From Schistosoma haematobium (taxonomy: Eukaryota; Platyhelminthes; Trematoda; Strigeidida; Schistosomatidae): a stretch of 64,000 nucleotides of DNA. Below are positions 47,231-59,945 of this stretch, piece after piece. Below the pieces are notes generated by a model that was given only the letters and a program-made list of their open reading frames with translations, was not told the DNA's origin and did no database searches. Within the stretch, counting starts at the first letter, position 1. Each line of letters begins with the position of its first letter. The stretch spans positions 32,260,616 through 32,324,615 of the forward strand of contig NC_067196.1 of assembly GCF_000699445.3 (NCBI RefSeq). Direction: 5' to 3'. The position numbers were made by a program, and so were the translations under genes.

Positions 47231-50200
47231 CTACCAGCAGAAGATTGAAATAAAGAGAAGAGAGAGGAAAGCCGAAAGCAATCAAAATAGTTACAGGAGT
47301 GAAAGAACTATGAGGTTTGTAAGAGACAATTTAAAGATTATTTGCATATGATGTGTTTAATGTATGACTGTTATATTTTATCAAGTCGCCGGGTGATTTT
47401 GCATGGAACAATAAATTAGTTTTCAAACCTGAGTTTCCGTTAACTGCATTTCTACTTGCCTTAACATACATTGAAAGTAGTACACCATATATTACATATT
47501 AATTTAGCTAACCTACTGGGTAGTAACTGTGTTCATAAAAAGACAAAAAAATTAAATCGCAAGCATAAATAAATCTATCAAATTTTAGTTAGATCGTTTT
47601 ACTGTAGACCGAATGTATGTTAAGACTGATTAGGATTGAAAGTTCACCAATGAGTTGACGAACAAAAGTTTAGAAATTAAAGTAGAACATATCATATGTG
47701 TTATCTCAAAGTAAAATGTTAGCTTCAAAACGTGAACGAAATGAGGGAAAAGATCAATTTCAAAAAATAAAGTGACTTGCACCAAATGTCTGTGAGTTAA
47801 CCTTCTTGAACTATGATTAGTTTATTAGTTGGAGAAGGAAATGTATTAATGATAAAAGTGTAATCATAGGTTTCACATCATTTCTTTGCTGATAGAAACG
47901 TTATTCCATGTTTCTTACTGTGATCTTCATTTGAAGAAAAAATGATTATCAAAATACAGTATTGTTAAACCTATTTTAAATGTTTTTTAAGATTTTTATG
48001 TTCGTCATCATGCTTATGGCTAATTTTTTATCTTTGATCTATGTGATCTATGTCCAGTTAAGTCAGTAAAAATTCATCTTTTTTTATATAATGATGAATT
48101 TACTGTGTAATATGAAGAGAGTCTAATAAACAGTGAAGCTAAACGTACATCGGATTCTGTGCATATTTACCTGGAAATCAATTCTTGTAGACAGGTGATA
48201 ACTGTGGGTATAAAAATTATATTTGAAAGAATCTCAACTTTTGTCAGTCAACATATACTTTGTCAAATCAGATAGACAAACCGATTAGTTTGTCCCTAGC
48301 TGTAGTGAAAAAACTTAGTTTGTTCGCTGGACTTTAGTAATATGTATACACACACGCTCACATACTTATACATTTGTCATGTTTCCAACTCATTTGACAT
48401 AAAATAACCCACATTTTTACATAAAATGAGTATTTGAACATGATTTTACGATCTTGTAAACTTGTTTAAAGCCTTATATAATCTTGATAATTTCGATAGT
48501 TATTCTCTGAAAAGAAGCTCAAACCCATTGGTCAGGTAAAACATTTGAATTAACTAAATTTCAATAGATCAGATTATTTCAAATATAATTTTTACATCTA
48601 ATCGTCCTATGTATACATAGTGCTCAATGATTATCAGACTATTTGTTGACATATAGATGAACATTTGTTCAAGATGATAACTCAATAACTAAAACCATCA
48701 TTTCATAAATCAATATCATTTTGAGGTCAGTTTTCTTATTCACACTTTAAATTAATTCACAATATGTGAATAAAATACTCAAGTAAAGAAGATCAAACTC
48801 TAAATATTATTTTCCGGAACGTATTGTCACTTATTCTATCATAATAGTTTATGAAAATAATTAAATATTCTCATTGTTTCAACTAGCCATAGTAACCTAA
48901 GATCTATACATTTTCCAAAGTATTACTTTTATGATGAATTTTTCTTTGTATTATTATCAAAATAATATTCAGTAAATAATTTTGTGACCTATACACAACT
49001 ATCTTATTTACAACAAATAACTATACATACTGAACTAGCTACTGCCTGTTAGTCAGTTATTATTTTTATTATTTTGTTAGATTGAATTTCTCATTACAAA
49101 ATGTATCATCAAATGATTAACATATTTTGAATAAGTAATTTGACTAACAAACTATTTGTTACAGAATGAATAAATTTCAATTGTATTTTTGACATAGTTA
49201 CTATTACTATTATGATTATTATTATTAGCATAATAAAAAAAAATCCGATAATTCAAATAAGTAGTTTGTTCTCTTTTTTTTCTAATTCTATGCTTCATTC
49301 AATGAAAAATGTCCTGTGGTGAATAGAATTGTGTTTTGTTTGTTTGTTTTTTTCTTTTCAGAGAACTATTTAGTGTTGATGATAATTGACAAAACTAAAT
49401 TGATCCATTCCGGTGTATTTAGGGCTTTTGAAAACATATATCTGAGGTTTCATGTTATATACATGTAATGAACATATTCTAATGTGTATGTATTTTAGTT
49501 CCTGATTTTAATTTCTTTTACAACTGTTATGAAAACCCTATTTTAACCGGTGACAATTATTGCATTAGTAAGAAATTGTAATCTATAAAACTAATTAAAT
49601 TAAATATGAGGCTATGCCTCAACAAAACCTTTGAATGAAGATCCTGTTACGTCACAAATGAAGTAAGGTCAATAGCATGAACCAGTGAAGTATGACAAAT
49701 AAACATCTTTGTTTCTTATAGCTATGGATTCTGTGGCTGTGAGGTTCAAAATGTTTACTTTTAAAAGTCATCAATCTATGACGAAATAAATACCTCATAC
49801 CTCTTAGCTCCCGGAGATAACAACTAGTTAATTTCTTTTACTGAAGAAAACTTCTTCGTATATATAAATATACAAATCAATGTCACTGACAAGATTTATT
49901 ATATCTCTATGATTCTATCGTGATATCGCAATCAGATTCCAATGCAGTATGATAAAATGATAGTAAGTATACACTAAAAAATTGATAGTGATATTTTTAT
50001 AGTCATCTTAATAAAAATATCTAAACATAAAGAGTAAAGTGAAACTATTTATGGTTATTGTAATTATTGATTTAAGATTCCGAAATTTTAATGTACTTTT
50101 AATTGATTTTTTATTATTAGATTATATAATTTTCAAGTGGAATGATATAAGAAGATTCACCTACATTAAAGAAGGTTCTTATCATTAACTAATGTTATGT

Positions 50201-51204
50201 GGTAAATTGTTACAAGAAACTCATGGTTTTATAAGTTATAGAATATTGTCAGTCATTTTTAACAATTCTAACTAAGGTATGACCATAATGATGAGTGGAA
50301 ATCAAGTTTACATTTATCATAGACTTTTCAAAGAACGATTGAAGGCCATTAACGGAATACTTCCGCTTGAAGAATCAATTTATTTTTATTAAAAACGTTT
50401 AAGTGCGTTTCCATCAGTAGGCATCTGTTCTAGCAAAGTATTGTTAAGGCTTTTGTACTGGTGTCACTTTCATCTAAACACAACATAGATTAATGAATAA
50501 GTTCAAAGACCAATTTAGTTAAATATTCATTTTAAAATAGCCTAATATCCTAAGAATATTTGTAGTGTTAACTCTTTCCTTGTAAACCTATCTGTTACTT
50601 TACTTTACTCAATAATAGTATCCTATTATTCATTTAACTAATAAAATTTAATTATCAGTTTTAATCTATACATTATAGTGCTCAAATCTCGACAAATAAT
50701 TTTTATACTGCTATAGTGGATGAAAACTCAGGTACGGTAAACCAATTTATTGTTTTGTGCAAAATTAAACGGTCATTTTGTAAAATATGAAAATCATAGA
50801 TGAAATACATCATTTGCATATCCTCCTTTAATTGACCTTTACATTCTTGATCACTCTTCCGACTCAGTAGTTATTCCGGACGCTCTTCGTTCTCTTTCTT
50901 CTTCTCTTTATCTCAATCTTCTGTTGATAAGCATTCCGATTCCAATAACTGTTACAATCTAGTTATGTCTATCTGCATGATTAGCGAATACAATACCATC
51001 GGTAAAATACACGGTTTTCTTAGGAATAACTTATAAACTAGGTTTCTTAAAATGTGAACTATGTACATGGTAAAGAATGCATATGAGAACTTGATAATTC
51101 TTTAAATTGTTTATCAAATAAATGTTCTTCATATTTTGATAATAAGCTTGAAATTTGAAGGTAAATTTCAGCACAGTTAAAATTTCATTAAATTCATATT
51201 CCCC
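47231..51204. other. AT-rich intergenic DNA, nothing recognised
   Basis: About 4 kb with only short open frames. A pyrimidine-rich patch near 50890-50930 weakly resembles the complement of the dispersed repeats at 47.2 and 59.7 kb. No gene could be supported. Confidence 0.4.
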
Positions 51205-51403
51205 AATAATCTTCATAACTCCGCCTGCAGCATATCTAGAGTTACTGCCGGTCCCAAGCCCGGGTGAAGGAGAAGGGTTGGGCATGGGGTAAGCGTCCCC
51301 ATCCCGTAGAAAGCTAACTCGCTAAAAAACGCCTACCAGAAAAAATAATTCAAACCATTTAAACTCTGCCCTGAGAGTTAGAAGGTCTTCATTTAGAAGA
51401 ATT

Positions 51404-52251
51404 ATGACGCTTCATGGTGAAAGCCGAGTTCCTTCGGAAGCCACGAGGCCGATGCCCCTTCTAACAACCAGAGCAAAAATTTTTATAGGCACATGGAACG
51501 TCCGAACAATGTGGGAGACTAAGAAGACCAGTCAAATAGCAACGGAAATGAGGAGATACAACTTGTCAATACTGGGAATCAGCGAAACCCATTGGACCCA
51601 AGCCGGACAACAAAGGCTAAATACGGGAGAGATGCTACTATACTCCGGTCACGAAGAGGAAAATACTCAACAAACTCAGGGAGTTACTCTAATGCTGTCC
51701 AAAGTAGAACGAAATGCACTTGTAGGATAGGAATCTCACCGATCCAGAATCATCAAAGCATCATTCAAAACAAAGAAGGAGGGGATCACAATGAATATCA
51801 TCCAATGTTATGCACCCACCAACGACAGCAACGACGACATCAAAGATCAGTTCTACGAGCGGCTGCAGTCAATCATATAGAAGTGCCCAAGAAAGGACCA
51901 CACCATTCTGATGGAAGATCTAAATGCCAAAGTTGGAATAGACAACACTGGATATGAAGATATCATGGGACGACATGGACTAGTTGAGAGAAACGAAAAT
52001 GGAGAAAGGTTCGCAAATCTGTGTGCATTCAACAAATTGGTCATAGGAGGCACAATATTTTCACACAACGTATACACAAGGCTACATTGATCTCAACGGA
52101 CCACACCACACAGAACCAGATAAATCATATTTGCACCAATAAAAAATTTCAAAGGACAATGGACGATGTGAGAACCAGGAGAGGAGCTGATATAGCTTCA
52201 GATCACCAACTGGTGGTGGACAAGATGAAACTAAAGCTAAAGAAGAACTAG
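51404..52251 (+). pseudogene. RTE apurinic-type endonuclease domain, frameshifted
   Basis: The first frame (51404-51730) gives FIGTWNVRTMWETKK (catalytic N) and LSILGISETHWTQAG (catalytic E). After a stop, other frames continue with MNIIQCYAPTND, ILMEDLNAKVG (the D-x-N block; usually preceded by G, here E) and finally RRGADIASDHQLVV (SDH triad residues) ending near 52230. These are the ordered motifs of the APE-like endonuclease that nicks DNA for target-primed reverse transcription. At least two frame changes and a stop at 51728 disable this copy. Confidence 0.75.
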
Positions 52252-54522
52252 AAAACTGGACAAACAGCACTACAAAGGTTCAATACAGCCTTCCTTCGAG
52301 ATACCAACAAACTCAACGAATTCAAGATAGCTCTCAACAACAAGTTCCAAGCCTTACAGGATCTACTGAAGGAAGAAGAAACTACTATAGAAGACAAATG
52401 GAAAGGTATCAAAGAAGCATTAACTTCAACGTGTCAAGAGGTTCTGGGTCCAAAGAAGCACCATCATAAAAAATGGATCTCTTAAGAAACACGGGACAAG
52501 ATCAAAGAAAGGAAGAACAAGAAGACAGCAATTAACAACAGCCGAATACGAGCAGAGAAAGTCCAAGCACAAGCTGAATACATAGAAGCAAACAAGCAAG
52601 TGAAGAAAAGCATTAGAGCCGACAAGAAGAAATAAGTGGAAGAACTAGCAACGACGGCGGAAAAGGCTGCAAGGGAAGGAAATATGAAACGACTTTACGA
52701 TACAACGAAGAAACTAGCAGGGAAATACAATAAACCAGAGAGACCGGCCAAGGACAAAGAAGGCAGGCCAATCACTGAAATTCAACAACAGAGGAACAGA
52801 TGGGTAGAATACTTCGAGGAACTCCTGAATAGGCCGGCTCCAATGAATCCACCGGACATCGAAGCAGCACACACAGATCTTCCTATGTATGTGAATCCAT
52901 CAACGACGGAGGAAATCAGAATGGCCCATCATCAGACAAATCAAGAACGGGGAAGCAGCAGGACCCGACAATATACCAGCTGAAGCACTGAAGTCAGACA
53001 TCGAAGTAACAACAAACATGCTTCACCTTCTATTCAAAAAGATTTGGGAGGAGGAACAGGTGCCGATGGACTGGAAAGAAGGACAACTTATCAAGATTCC
53101 AAAGAAAGGAGATCTGAGCAAATGTGAAAACTACAGAGGCATTACACTACTGTCAATACCAGGAAAAGTCTTTAACAGAGTGTTGCTGAACCGGATGAAA
53201 GATGCAGTAGACGCCAAATTCGAGATCGACAGGCTGGATTCCGTAAGGATCGGTCGTGCACAGACCAAATTGCGACACTACGGATCATCGTCGAACAATC
53301 AGTTGAGTGGAACTCGTCACTATACATCAACTCCATTGATTATGAAGAGCCGTTTGACAGTGTAGGTAGGAGAACATTATGGAATCTTCTTCGACACTAC
53401 GGAGTTCCTGAGAAGATTTTCAACATTATTCGGAACTCACACAACCAACTACAGTGCAAGGTCGTGCATGGAGGACAGTTGACAGACGCATTCCATGTGA
53501 GGGCCGGAGTCAGACAAGGCTGTCTACTCTCTCCCTTCCTCTTTCTTCTTGTGGTTGACAGAATTATGAAGACCGCGACATCTGAGGGAAAACACGGAAT
53601 ACAGTGGGCAGCTCAGAACCAATTAGACGATTTGGACTTCGCAGATGACCTAGCCCTCCTATCGCATACACATGAACAAACGCAGATAAAGACAGCCAGT
53701 GTAGCAGCAGTCTCTGCATTAGTAGGCCTCAACATATACAAGAGGAAAACCAAGGCCCTCAAATACAACACGGAGAACAGCAATCCAATCACTCTTGATG
53801 ACGAAACTCTGGAAGATGTAGAACCCTTCACATACCTGGGGAGCCTCATCAATGAACAAGAAGGGTCAAATGCAGACGTAGAAGCAAGGACTGGCAAAGC
53901 GAGGGCCCTCCATGCAAGTACTGACCGGGCCCAACGTTGCTTAACTGTGGTAATCGGACGAGAACCGGTGCTTTCAACGTGGTATCGTCGCCGGCGAAAA
54001 AGCCGCATTCATACAATTGAGGAACATATGGAACTCAAAACAACTGTCAGCCAATATCAAAGTCAGAACCTTCAATACGAACGTCAAGGCGCTTTGCTGT
54101 ATGGAGCTGAAACTTGGAGAACTACCATAACCATCATCAAAGAGGTACAAGTATTTATAAATGGTTGTCTACGCAAGATACTCAATATCCATTGGTCGGA
54201 TACCATCAGTAACAGCCTTCTGTGGGAGAGAACAAACCAGCTTCCAGCTGAAGAAGAAATTAGGAAAAGACGATGGAAATGGATAGGACATACATTACGC
54301 AAATCATCAGACTCAATCACGAGGCAAGCCTTAACTCGGAATCCTGAATGGAAGCGGAAAAGAGGAAGGACACAGAACACATTACGTCGGGAAATAGAAT
54401 CAAATATGAAAAAGATGAATAACAACTGGAAAGAGTTGCAAAGGATTGCTCAGGACAGGGTTGGATGGCGAATGCTGGTGAGCGGACTCTGCTCCTTCTC
54501 GAGGAGTAACAGGCGCAAGTAA
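52252..54522 (+). pseudogene. RTE reverse transcriptase and C-terminal domain, interrupted by a 5S rRNA block
   Basis: A Lys/Arg-rich linker (52252-52980) leads to the reverse transcriptase: NGEAAGPDNIPAEALKSD (about 52950), KKGDLSKCENYRGITLLSIP (about 53105), QAGFRKD-like residues, [15 protein letters not shown] (motif A, altered from the FIDYEKAFDSV consensus), [15 protein letters not shown] (about 53500) and [11 protein letters not shown] (motif C intact, about 53635). A 352-codon frame from 53464 to the stop at 54520-54522 includes the 97-bp insert and the C-terminal blocks [24 protein letters not shown] and [10 protein letters not shown]. Frame breaks before 53464 make the protein non-functional as one chain. 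Confidence 0.75.
53908..54004 (-). pseudogene. Antisense 5S rRNA fragment inserted in RTE coding sequence
   Basis: The reverse complement of 53995-53910 reads as the 5' ~86 nt of eukaryotic 5S rRNA: GACGATACCACGTTGAAAGC near the start, then GGTTCTCGTCCGAT, AGTTAAGCAACGTTGGG and GGTCAGTACTTGCATGG. The last two correspond to the box A and box C parts of the internal control region bound by TFIIIA. Similarity stops after CATGG, so the 3' third of 5S is missing. Next to the 5S 5' end lie nine extra bases with an A5 run (+ strand). The RTE coding sequence resumes exactly ([11 protein letters not shown] by frame comparison), so 97 bp were added with GCC at both junctions. It is too short to be a working 5S gene. 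Confidence 0.85.
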
Positions 54523-54537
54523 GTAATAATCTTCATA

Positions 54538-55956
54538 TTAAAAACTTTTTTATAAGTTTTAAATTAGATTTGACAAGGTGGATGCTGAAAATGTCTATAA
54601 ATTTATGGTTTACATATGTACATTTGATATTAATGAAAAATTGTCCAATTACCTATAGACTCGAACGAATCATGTATAACCAATTGCCTAGGATCAACTG
54701 AGAAGTTTGAATTGTTAGAATAAAACTTTTTATTGCCAGTTATGTTGATAAATTAAACATTATACGATGTAATTTTTGTTAACAAATCTAATTCCTCATT
54801 ATCAATTTACTACTGAATTACACGATCAACAGTTTCAACTATCAAGATTCACAGACAGTCACAAAACTTAATTAACATAATGTAAATAATATAATGATTT
54901 ACTTGTATGAATGCAGAAAAAGGGAAATAAATAGACAAGAAAATTAGAAGAAAATGTTTTGTTCTCCATGATGTAAAGTGTATTACATAACTTTCAGATT
55001 ATTGTAGATTTATGAGAAAAAACAAACATATCTGTCATGATGGTGAATTACTGAAATGATAAAAAAATTATCAATATACTATAATCTGATCATCTTTCTA
55101 CACTAATATATCTAATATCTTACTATAATATACCCTATTATTTATAGATTTCTATATATTTTTATTATAGTTTCATACTTTCATTTATTATATTACATAT
55201 AACAACACAGATAACCATAAACTAGAATGTTCGATTATTATATCTACTATTTAAACATAATCAAATACATACAATTAAATAATGAATACTAACAATGAAT
55301 GAAATTGTTTTTATTTATTCAAAAATAACTATGAATCATAATAAATATACCTTACGTATTCACTTTAAGTTGACGTTTTTCTTTTATTAGTTTTTTTTCT
55401 CTTCTATGATATTATTTTCAATTATTTGAACAATTAGTTTCTATGTAAATTGTTTGATTCAAAAAATGAAATCAATTTGTTACTATGATATAAATCATAG
55501 TGATTATTAGTTAGTTGAATTTCTTCTCACAAAGAGAGAAAAAAAAGAAAAAAGAATAATAATATAAAACTTCATCCTATCAAACCTTTAATTCACTTGT
55601 GAAATTCAGTTGTTTTTTTCTTGGTTGTTACTTACGAAAATAGAATAAATAAATAAACAAAATAAATAGATTGATTAGTTTAAGTTTGTTTGCTTGCTTT
55701 TTTTATTTCTAAAATATGTAAAGAATGAATGTCTAACAAATAGTACAACTTGTGAAATTCATTTTGATACTTAATTCAATAATTGGAAGTATTCTATATG
55801 AATAGATTGAATTAGTCAGTTTCATTCATTTCATAGTATACAAGTTAATGATTAATAATATGTTACATAATTCAACTATGTGTATTAGTTACGTCAGTTA
55901 CATTTTATTGTAACGTATTTCAAACTAAATATATTTAGTGTTAAAGTCAGCATCTA
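54538..55956. other. AT-rich intergenic DNA, nothing recognised
   Basis: No coding or structured feature could be supported. Sequence is extremely AT-rich between 54800 and 55900. Confidence 0.4.
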
Positions 55957-56224
55957 CTACAATATTAAATTATCCGATGGTAAGTGTTGTTTTCTATTGT
56001 ATAAGCATATAAAGCAATGATTTATGAGGTTTCTAAAGGGAAAAACAAAATCAACAAATATATTCATTACTGCAGAAATAATATCTGTCCAGTTTTCCAG
56101 TGGCTTATAACAACACTTAGAGTAGTATACATCATCAACATCAAGCTGTGTATTTGATTTTAAAAATGAATTTAAGCAATATTGTCCATTAAATGGTTTC
56201 AAATGATGATCTTTTATGAACCAT
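55957..56224 (-). CDS. Possible last exon of a tetraspanin-like gene
   Basis: On the - strand a TTTTCATTATCTAG acceptor (ending at 56225) is followed by an open frame of about 89 codons to TAG 55959-55957. The translation begins WFIKDHHLKPFNGQYCLNSF, has YYSKCCYKPLENWTDI, then a hydrophobic stretch AVMNIFVDFVFPF and CFICLYNRKQ, and a short polar tail. A cysteine-rich loop end (CCYKPLENW, like the GC-x-x-x-L-x-x-W/F end of a tetraspanin large loop) followed by a membrane span and a short cytoplasmic tail fits a tetraspanin C-terminus. The span is interrupted by polar residues (D, R, N), so it may be diverged or a pseudogene. No upstream exons were found. Confidence 0.35.
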
Positions 56225-58540
56225 CTAGATAATGAAAATATCTTGGAAACATTTATTGCTCAACTACTATTTGTTCTGATGATATACAAATGTAACTTTA
56301 GAATTCTACTATTTTTCATGAATACAACAAAGATATTGTCAAGCAATTATTTAAAATATCATGAAAAGTATTCGCTTGTAACCCAATAATGTTAAATGAT
56401 TGCTTAACTAAAACAAGTTAATAGATGATTTCAGAAAAAAAAATTATCTTTAACAGTATTTTACAAACTTCATTTTTTTGTTACTTCAAGAGGATTTTAG
56501 AACAAAAAGACGATCAGTATAATTGTACATAGAAGTTATTACTGGAAATATTTTTGATAAAGTACGGTTACTTATTTGATATGTTAGAACTTTTGAGAAC
56601 TTTATCTGCTAAGTGCAGTAAACAGAAATTTTGAAGTTGAGTTTACATAAATGAATCAATCTTCCCTCTTATTAAAATTTCTTTCCAACATTTCACTATG
56701 TTTTCAAAAAACCAAATTCAATATTTCTATTAGCTAAACCATACAAATTATCTTTTTATTTCATACGTGATAATATATCTTTTACATATTCTAGTCATTA
56801 AAAATAATAGCTGAGATAACAACAATAACTGTTAACTTAGTTTACTATGAAATATGTTAAATATTTATACTGTATAAATTTCTAACTCCATGGTTGGTTC
56901 ATTATATGAATTTGTAGTCACTTTCAAGACACTTATTAACGTATTAATAGAGATAATTTGTAACTCTGTGAACGTGATATTTCCCTTAGCGAAATTAAAA
57001 TGACAACTAACTCTTATTCCAACTATAACCTACACTTGATGAATATATTTGAATAATACATTCTGTTAGCCTAATATAAAAACTAAACCGGCAGATTACG
57101 TGATATGATTAATAAAAATTGATCAATACTAAGGACTTGAAGAAATAACATTGGTTACTTCACCGAGATTGAATGATTTGAAAAATCAATCCTAAAGTTG
57201 TATAGGAAATGGTTCTCCAGTTCTTTCAGAATTGTAAACAGGCTGACAATAACTGACAAAAAGGATTCAGATAAAGCATCATACATTTGCCCTCAACATA
57301 AAATGACCACATAAGTAACTAATTTTTTAATCTCAATTTTGCAGTTCATTGCTAATCTTGTCAACCATATCATAATTTATTAAATACGAAAGTTATTCTG
57401 TTTAGAAAACATCACTATGATGCCGTTGTAACTCAGAACGAAACGAAACAGACTGATACTAATGTATTGTGAAAATCATTTTTATCTAAAGGGAATGTTA
57501 GTTTTTAATTTATGTGACTGGAATTTTTTTAACAGGTGTGTTTGCGGGAATATACTGTCAAATATTACTAATTAGTGAGTCATTTTGTTTCATGAAATTT
57601 ATTTCACAAGTGGTAATAGTTCATTTCTAGATCCAAAGGGTGTATTAGATATTAGTGACAACAATTAATCTATCTCTTTAGTTTTGGAAAGTGAGAAAGT
57701 CTTTTGTAACATCATCTGAAATTAATCGAGAATTCATCTTCACTCATAGTATAGTAACATATATTACTTTACTGCCTTAAAACCTTTTGGTTGTACGTGA
57801 TCAACAGTAAGAATAGAGACTTTAATTAATAGAGATTTAATTAATGGCTGAGTTTTAAAACTGTTGGTTAAAATATACGCTGTCAGCAAAATCATTTCCT
57901 TGAAATCTAGACATATACGTATACATATTTATGTACATACATCCTAGTCATTTCGCTGATGATAATCATCACTATAACACTATGTATTTTCATGAGTTAT
58001 ATTACATCCGCGGATAACTGCTTTGTATGAGTGAGCACTAACAGTTATGGTTGCAGATGGATATTCAAAATAACTGGGTAACAAATGTTTACACTTTCCT
58101 TCTACTGAATTAGTTTTAACAAAAAAATGATGTTTTACGTTTACAAAAGAACACTTTAAACCACTGATTTAAACAATTTTCAGATTATTACTTACACTTA
58201 ATACACTGAACAATGAGATGTTTCGAGGAATAAAATAATCACTGAGAACACCAAGAATGATAGCCTTAAAAATTATGGATTAAAAGTTAAAAATAAGGAT
58301 TTCTTAAGGTACTATAATTACGCTACCAATGCGAGATACAAATTACCAAATAATCGTAGAAAAATATTTATATATATTTTAGCTACTAATACTTTGTTAG
58401 TAATATGAGCGAAGTTAATTAACTCGTTAATGGTTAGCTGTGAGACTATAATTTGTCATTAAATAATTTTCTAACCAAATATCGTGGTTGTATCTTAAAA
58501 TTAAACACGGTGTGTACTGACGTTTTAAGATGCATTTGGC

Positions 58541-58569
<29 letters not shown>
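58541..58569. repeat. (AT)n microsatellite
   Basis: A pure alternating TA run of about 29 nt. Confidence 0.9.
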
Positions 58570-58573
<4 letters not shown>

Positions 58574-58893
58574 GAAAATACATACATCATAATGAGGCTT
58601 TAAACTTAGTTGAAATAAAACGATGTGTTACATGAAATACATGCAGCTAAATATTGAATTTGACTGGATTCAAAAGCTGCAGTGCAATTTTAAAATGACG
58701 TTTGTGATAATCTCCTTTTTTTCTTCATGTGAAAATGAACCAGAATCTAATTTGTGTTTAGGAACATCATAAACTACTTATTTACGGTCATCAGCATTCA
58801 TTCACCCATGACCTTTAACTTACATGTACAGACCACTCAATTTCCCAAATTATTCATCTAGACAATTTTGGATATTCCTTTGCATAGCGTAGA

Positions 58894-58911
58894 AATATAT
58901 ATATATATATT
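58894..58911. repeat. Short (AT)n microsatellite
   Basis: A pure alternating AT run of about 18 nt. Confidence 0.85.
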
Positions 58912-59654
58912 AGAACAAAAACACATTTTGTCACGGATTAGAGATCTACCGAATATCGGAAATCACTGTTTTCTCAGAGAAGATATTGAACAACTACCTC
59001 TTTGTATTATAAATTAACTAAAATTCAATGCACATATCATGTAATTCAAACTAAATGGCTTAATGGTATCTTGGTCTTCGAGAGAATTAAAAGTACTGAA
59101 CCTTATATGTTGTTCTGTTGACTTCTGAAAAGTGTAGAATTAAGAAAGTGTCAGTTATCCCATACTACTTCTATCTTAACACTTAATAAAAAGATGTCTA
59201 CTGTTAATGAACATTAATGTTAACTTATGTTTACCATGTTTAGCAAAATTTTATTATCACCATTATTATCATTTTTAAAAATATGTATATACTAGCGATC
59301 GTGCAGCTCTGCAAACGAATTCACCGAAAACAGATCTCTTTCCTGAACCAATCTTCCTTATTTTATAACTTATATTTCGGCTGATTCCATCGGATGCATA
59401 CATATACATTACCAATACCTGAATATTTATTGAACACCAATGAAAATAATATCATCTTTATATTATCAGCAATATCATTACCACATGACTGAATAAATGT
59501 ATTGATCACGTTTATTAACGTAAATAGAAAACTTCATTTTAGTCATTACAGTTAAACATGTCATATCAGACAAATTGAACAGCGGATCAAATAACATAAT
59601 TAATCAACAGTAAAAACATTTACAGAGCGCACAATATATCTAATTATCTATTCA

Positions 59655-59945
59655 TAATATGGTGTGTGCTACTGATGTCGACAGATATAAGTAGTACGTA
59701 TCATCAATCGAAAAAGGAATGCCCCGTGGTAGAAGGTTAAAAAGATCGAAGAAAGGAGAACTAGAACGGAGAATGATTGGTGTGGAAACGAAGGAACAAT
59801 GATGTCTGAGGCGATTGATTGACATTTTGCAAATGAGGTATTAACTGTATGGTTCACAGATTTTACTAAGAAGTTCTGTAATTTTGTGTTCAAATACATT
59901 TGGTTGTCCCCGCTGGTGTTCTCGCTCACTACAATAAGACAAATG
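59655..59945 (-). repeat. Dispersed repeat, copy 2
   Basis: A block of about 290 bp, less AT-rich than its surroundings, with the CAGATATAAGTAGTA core shared with 47165-47280. An 86-codon frame on the - strand (59929 down to 59669) has no recognised domain. Probably a SINE- or MITE-like family; no tail or terminal repeat was resolved. Confidence 0.45.

Larger units (their letters stand above)
51205..54537 (+). mobile_element. Near full-length RTE-clade retrotransposon with 13-bp target-site duplication
   Basis: AATAATCTTCATA occurs perfectly at 51205-51217 and 54525-54537, bracketing 3,307 bp. The element starts with a GC-richer 5' leader (51218-51403), then an endonuclease and reverse transcriptase coding region, and ends two bases after the stop codon in CAAGTAAGT. 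This is the compact RTE layout with almost no 3' UTR. The TAAGTAAG-type tail is shared with the fragment at 24955-25458. Despite the perfect duplication the coding region has several frameshifts and stops and carries a 97-bp foreign block of 5S rRNA origin. Confidence 0.85.
56225..59659. other. AT-rich DNA with AT microsatellites, no supported gene
   Basis: If the tetraspanin-like exon is real, its upstream exons should lie here or further right on the - strand; none was recognised. The (AT)n tracts at 58541-58569 and 58894-58911 are the only clear features. Confidence 0.4.

Noticed and set aside
53908..54004. A working 5S rRNA gene on the - strand
   Set aside because: Only the first ~86 nt are present and the 3' third and terminator are missing; the block sits inside retrotransposon coding sequence.
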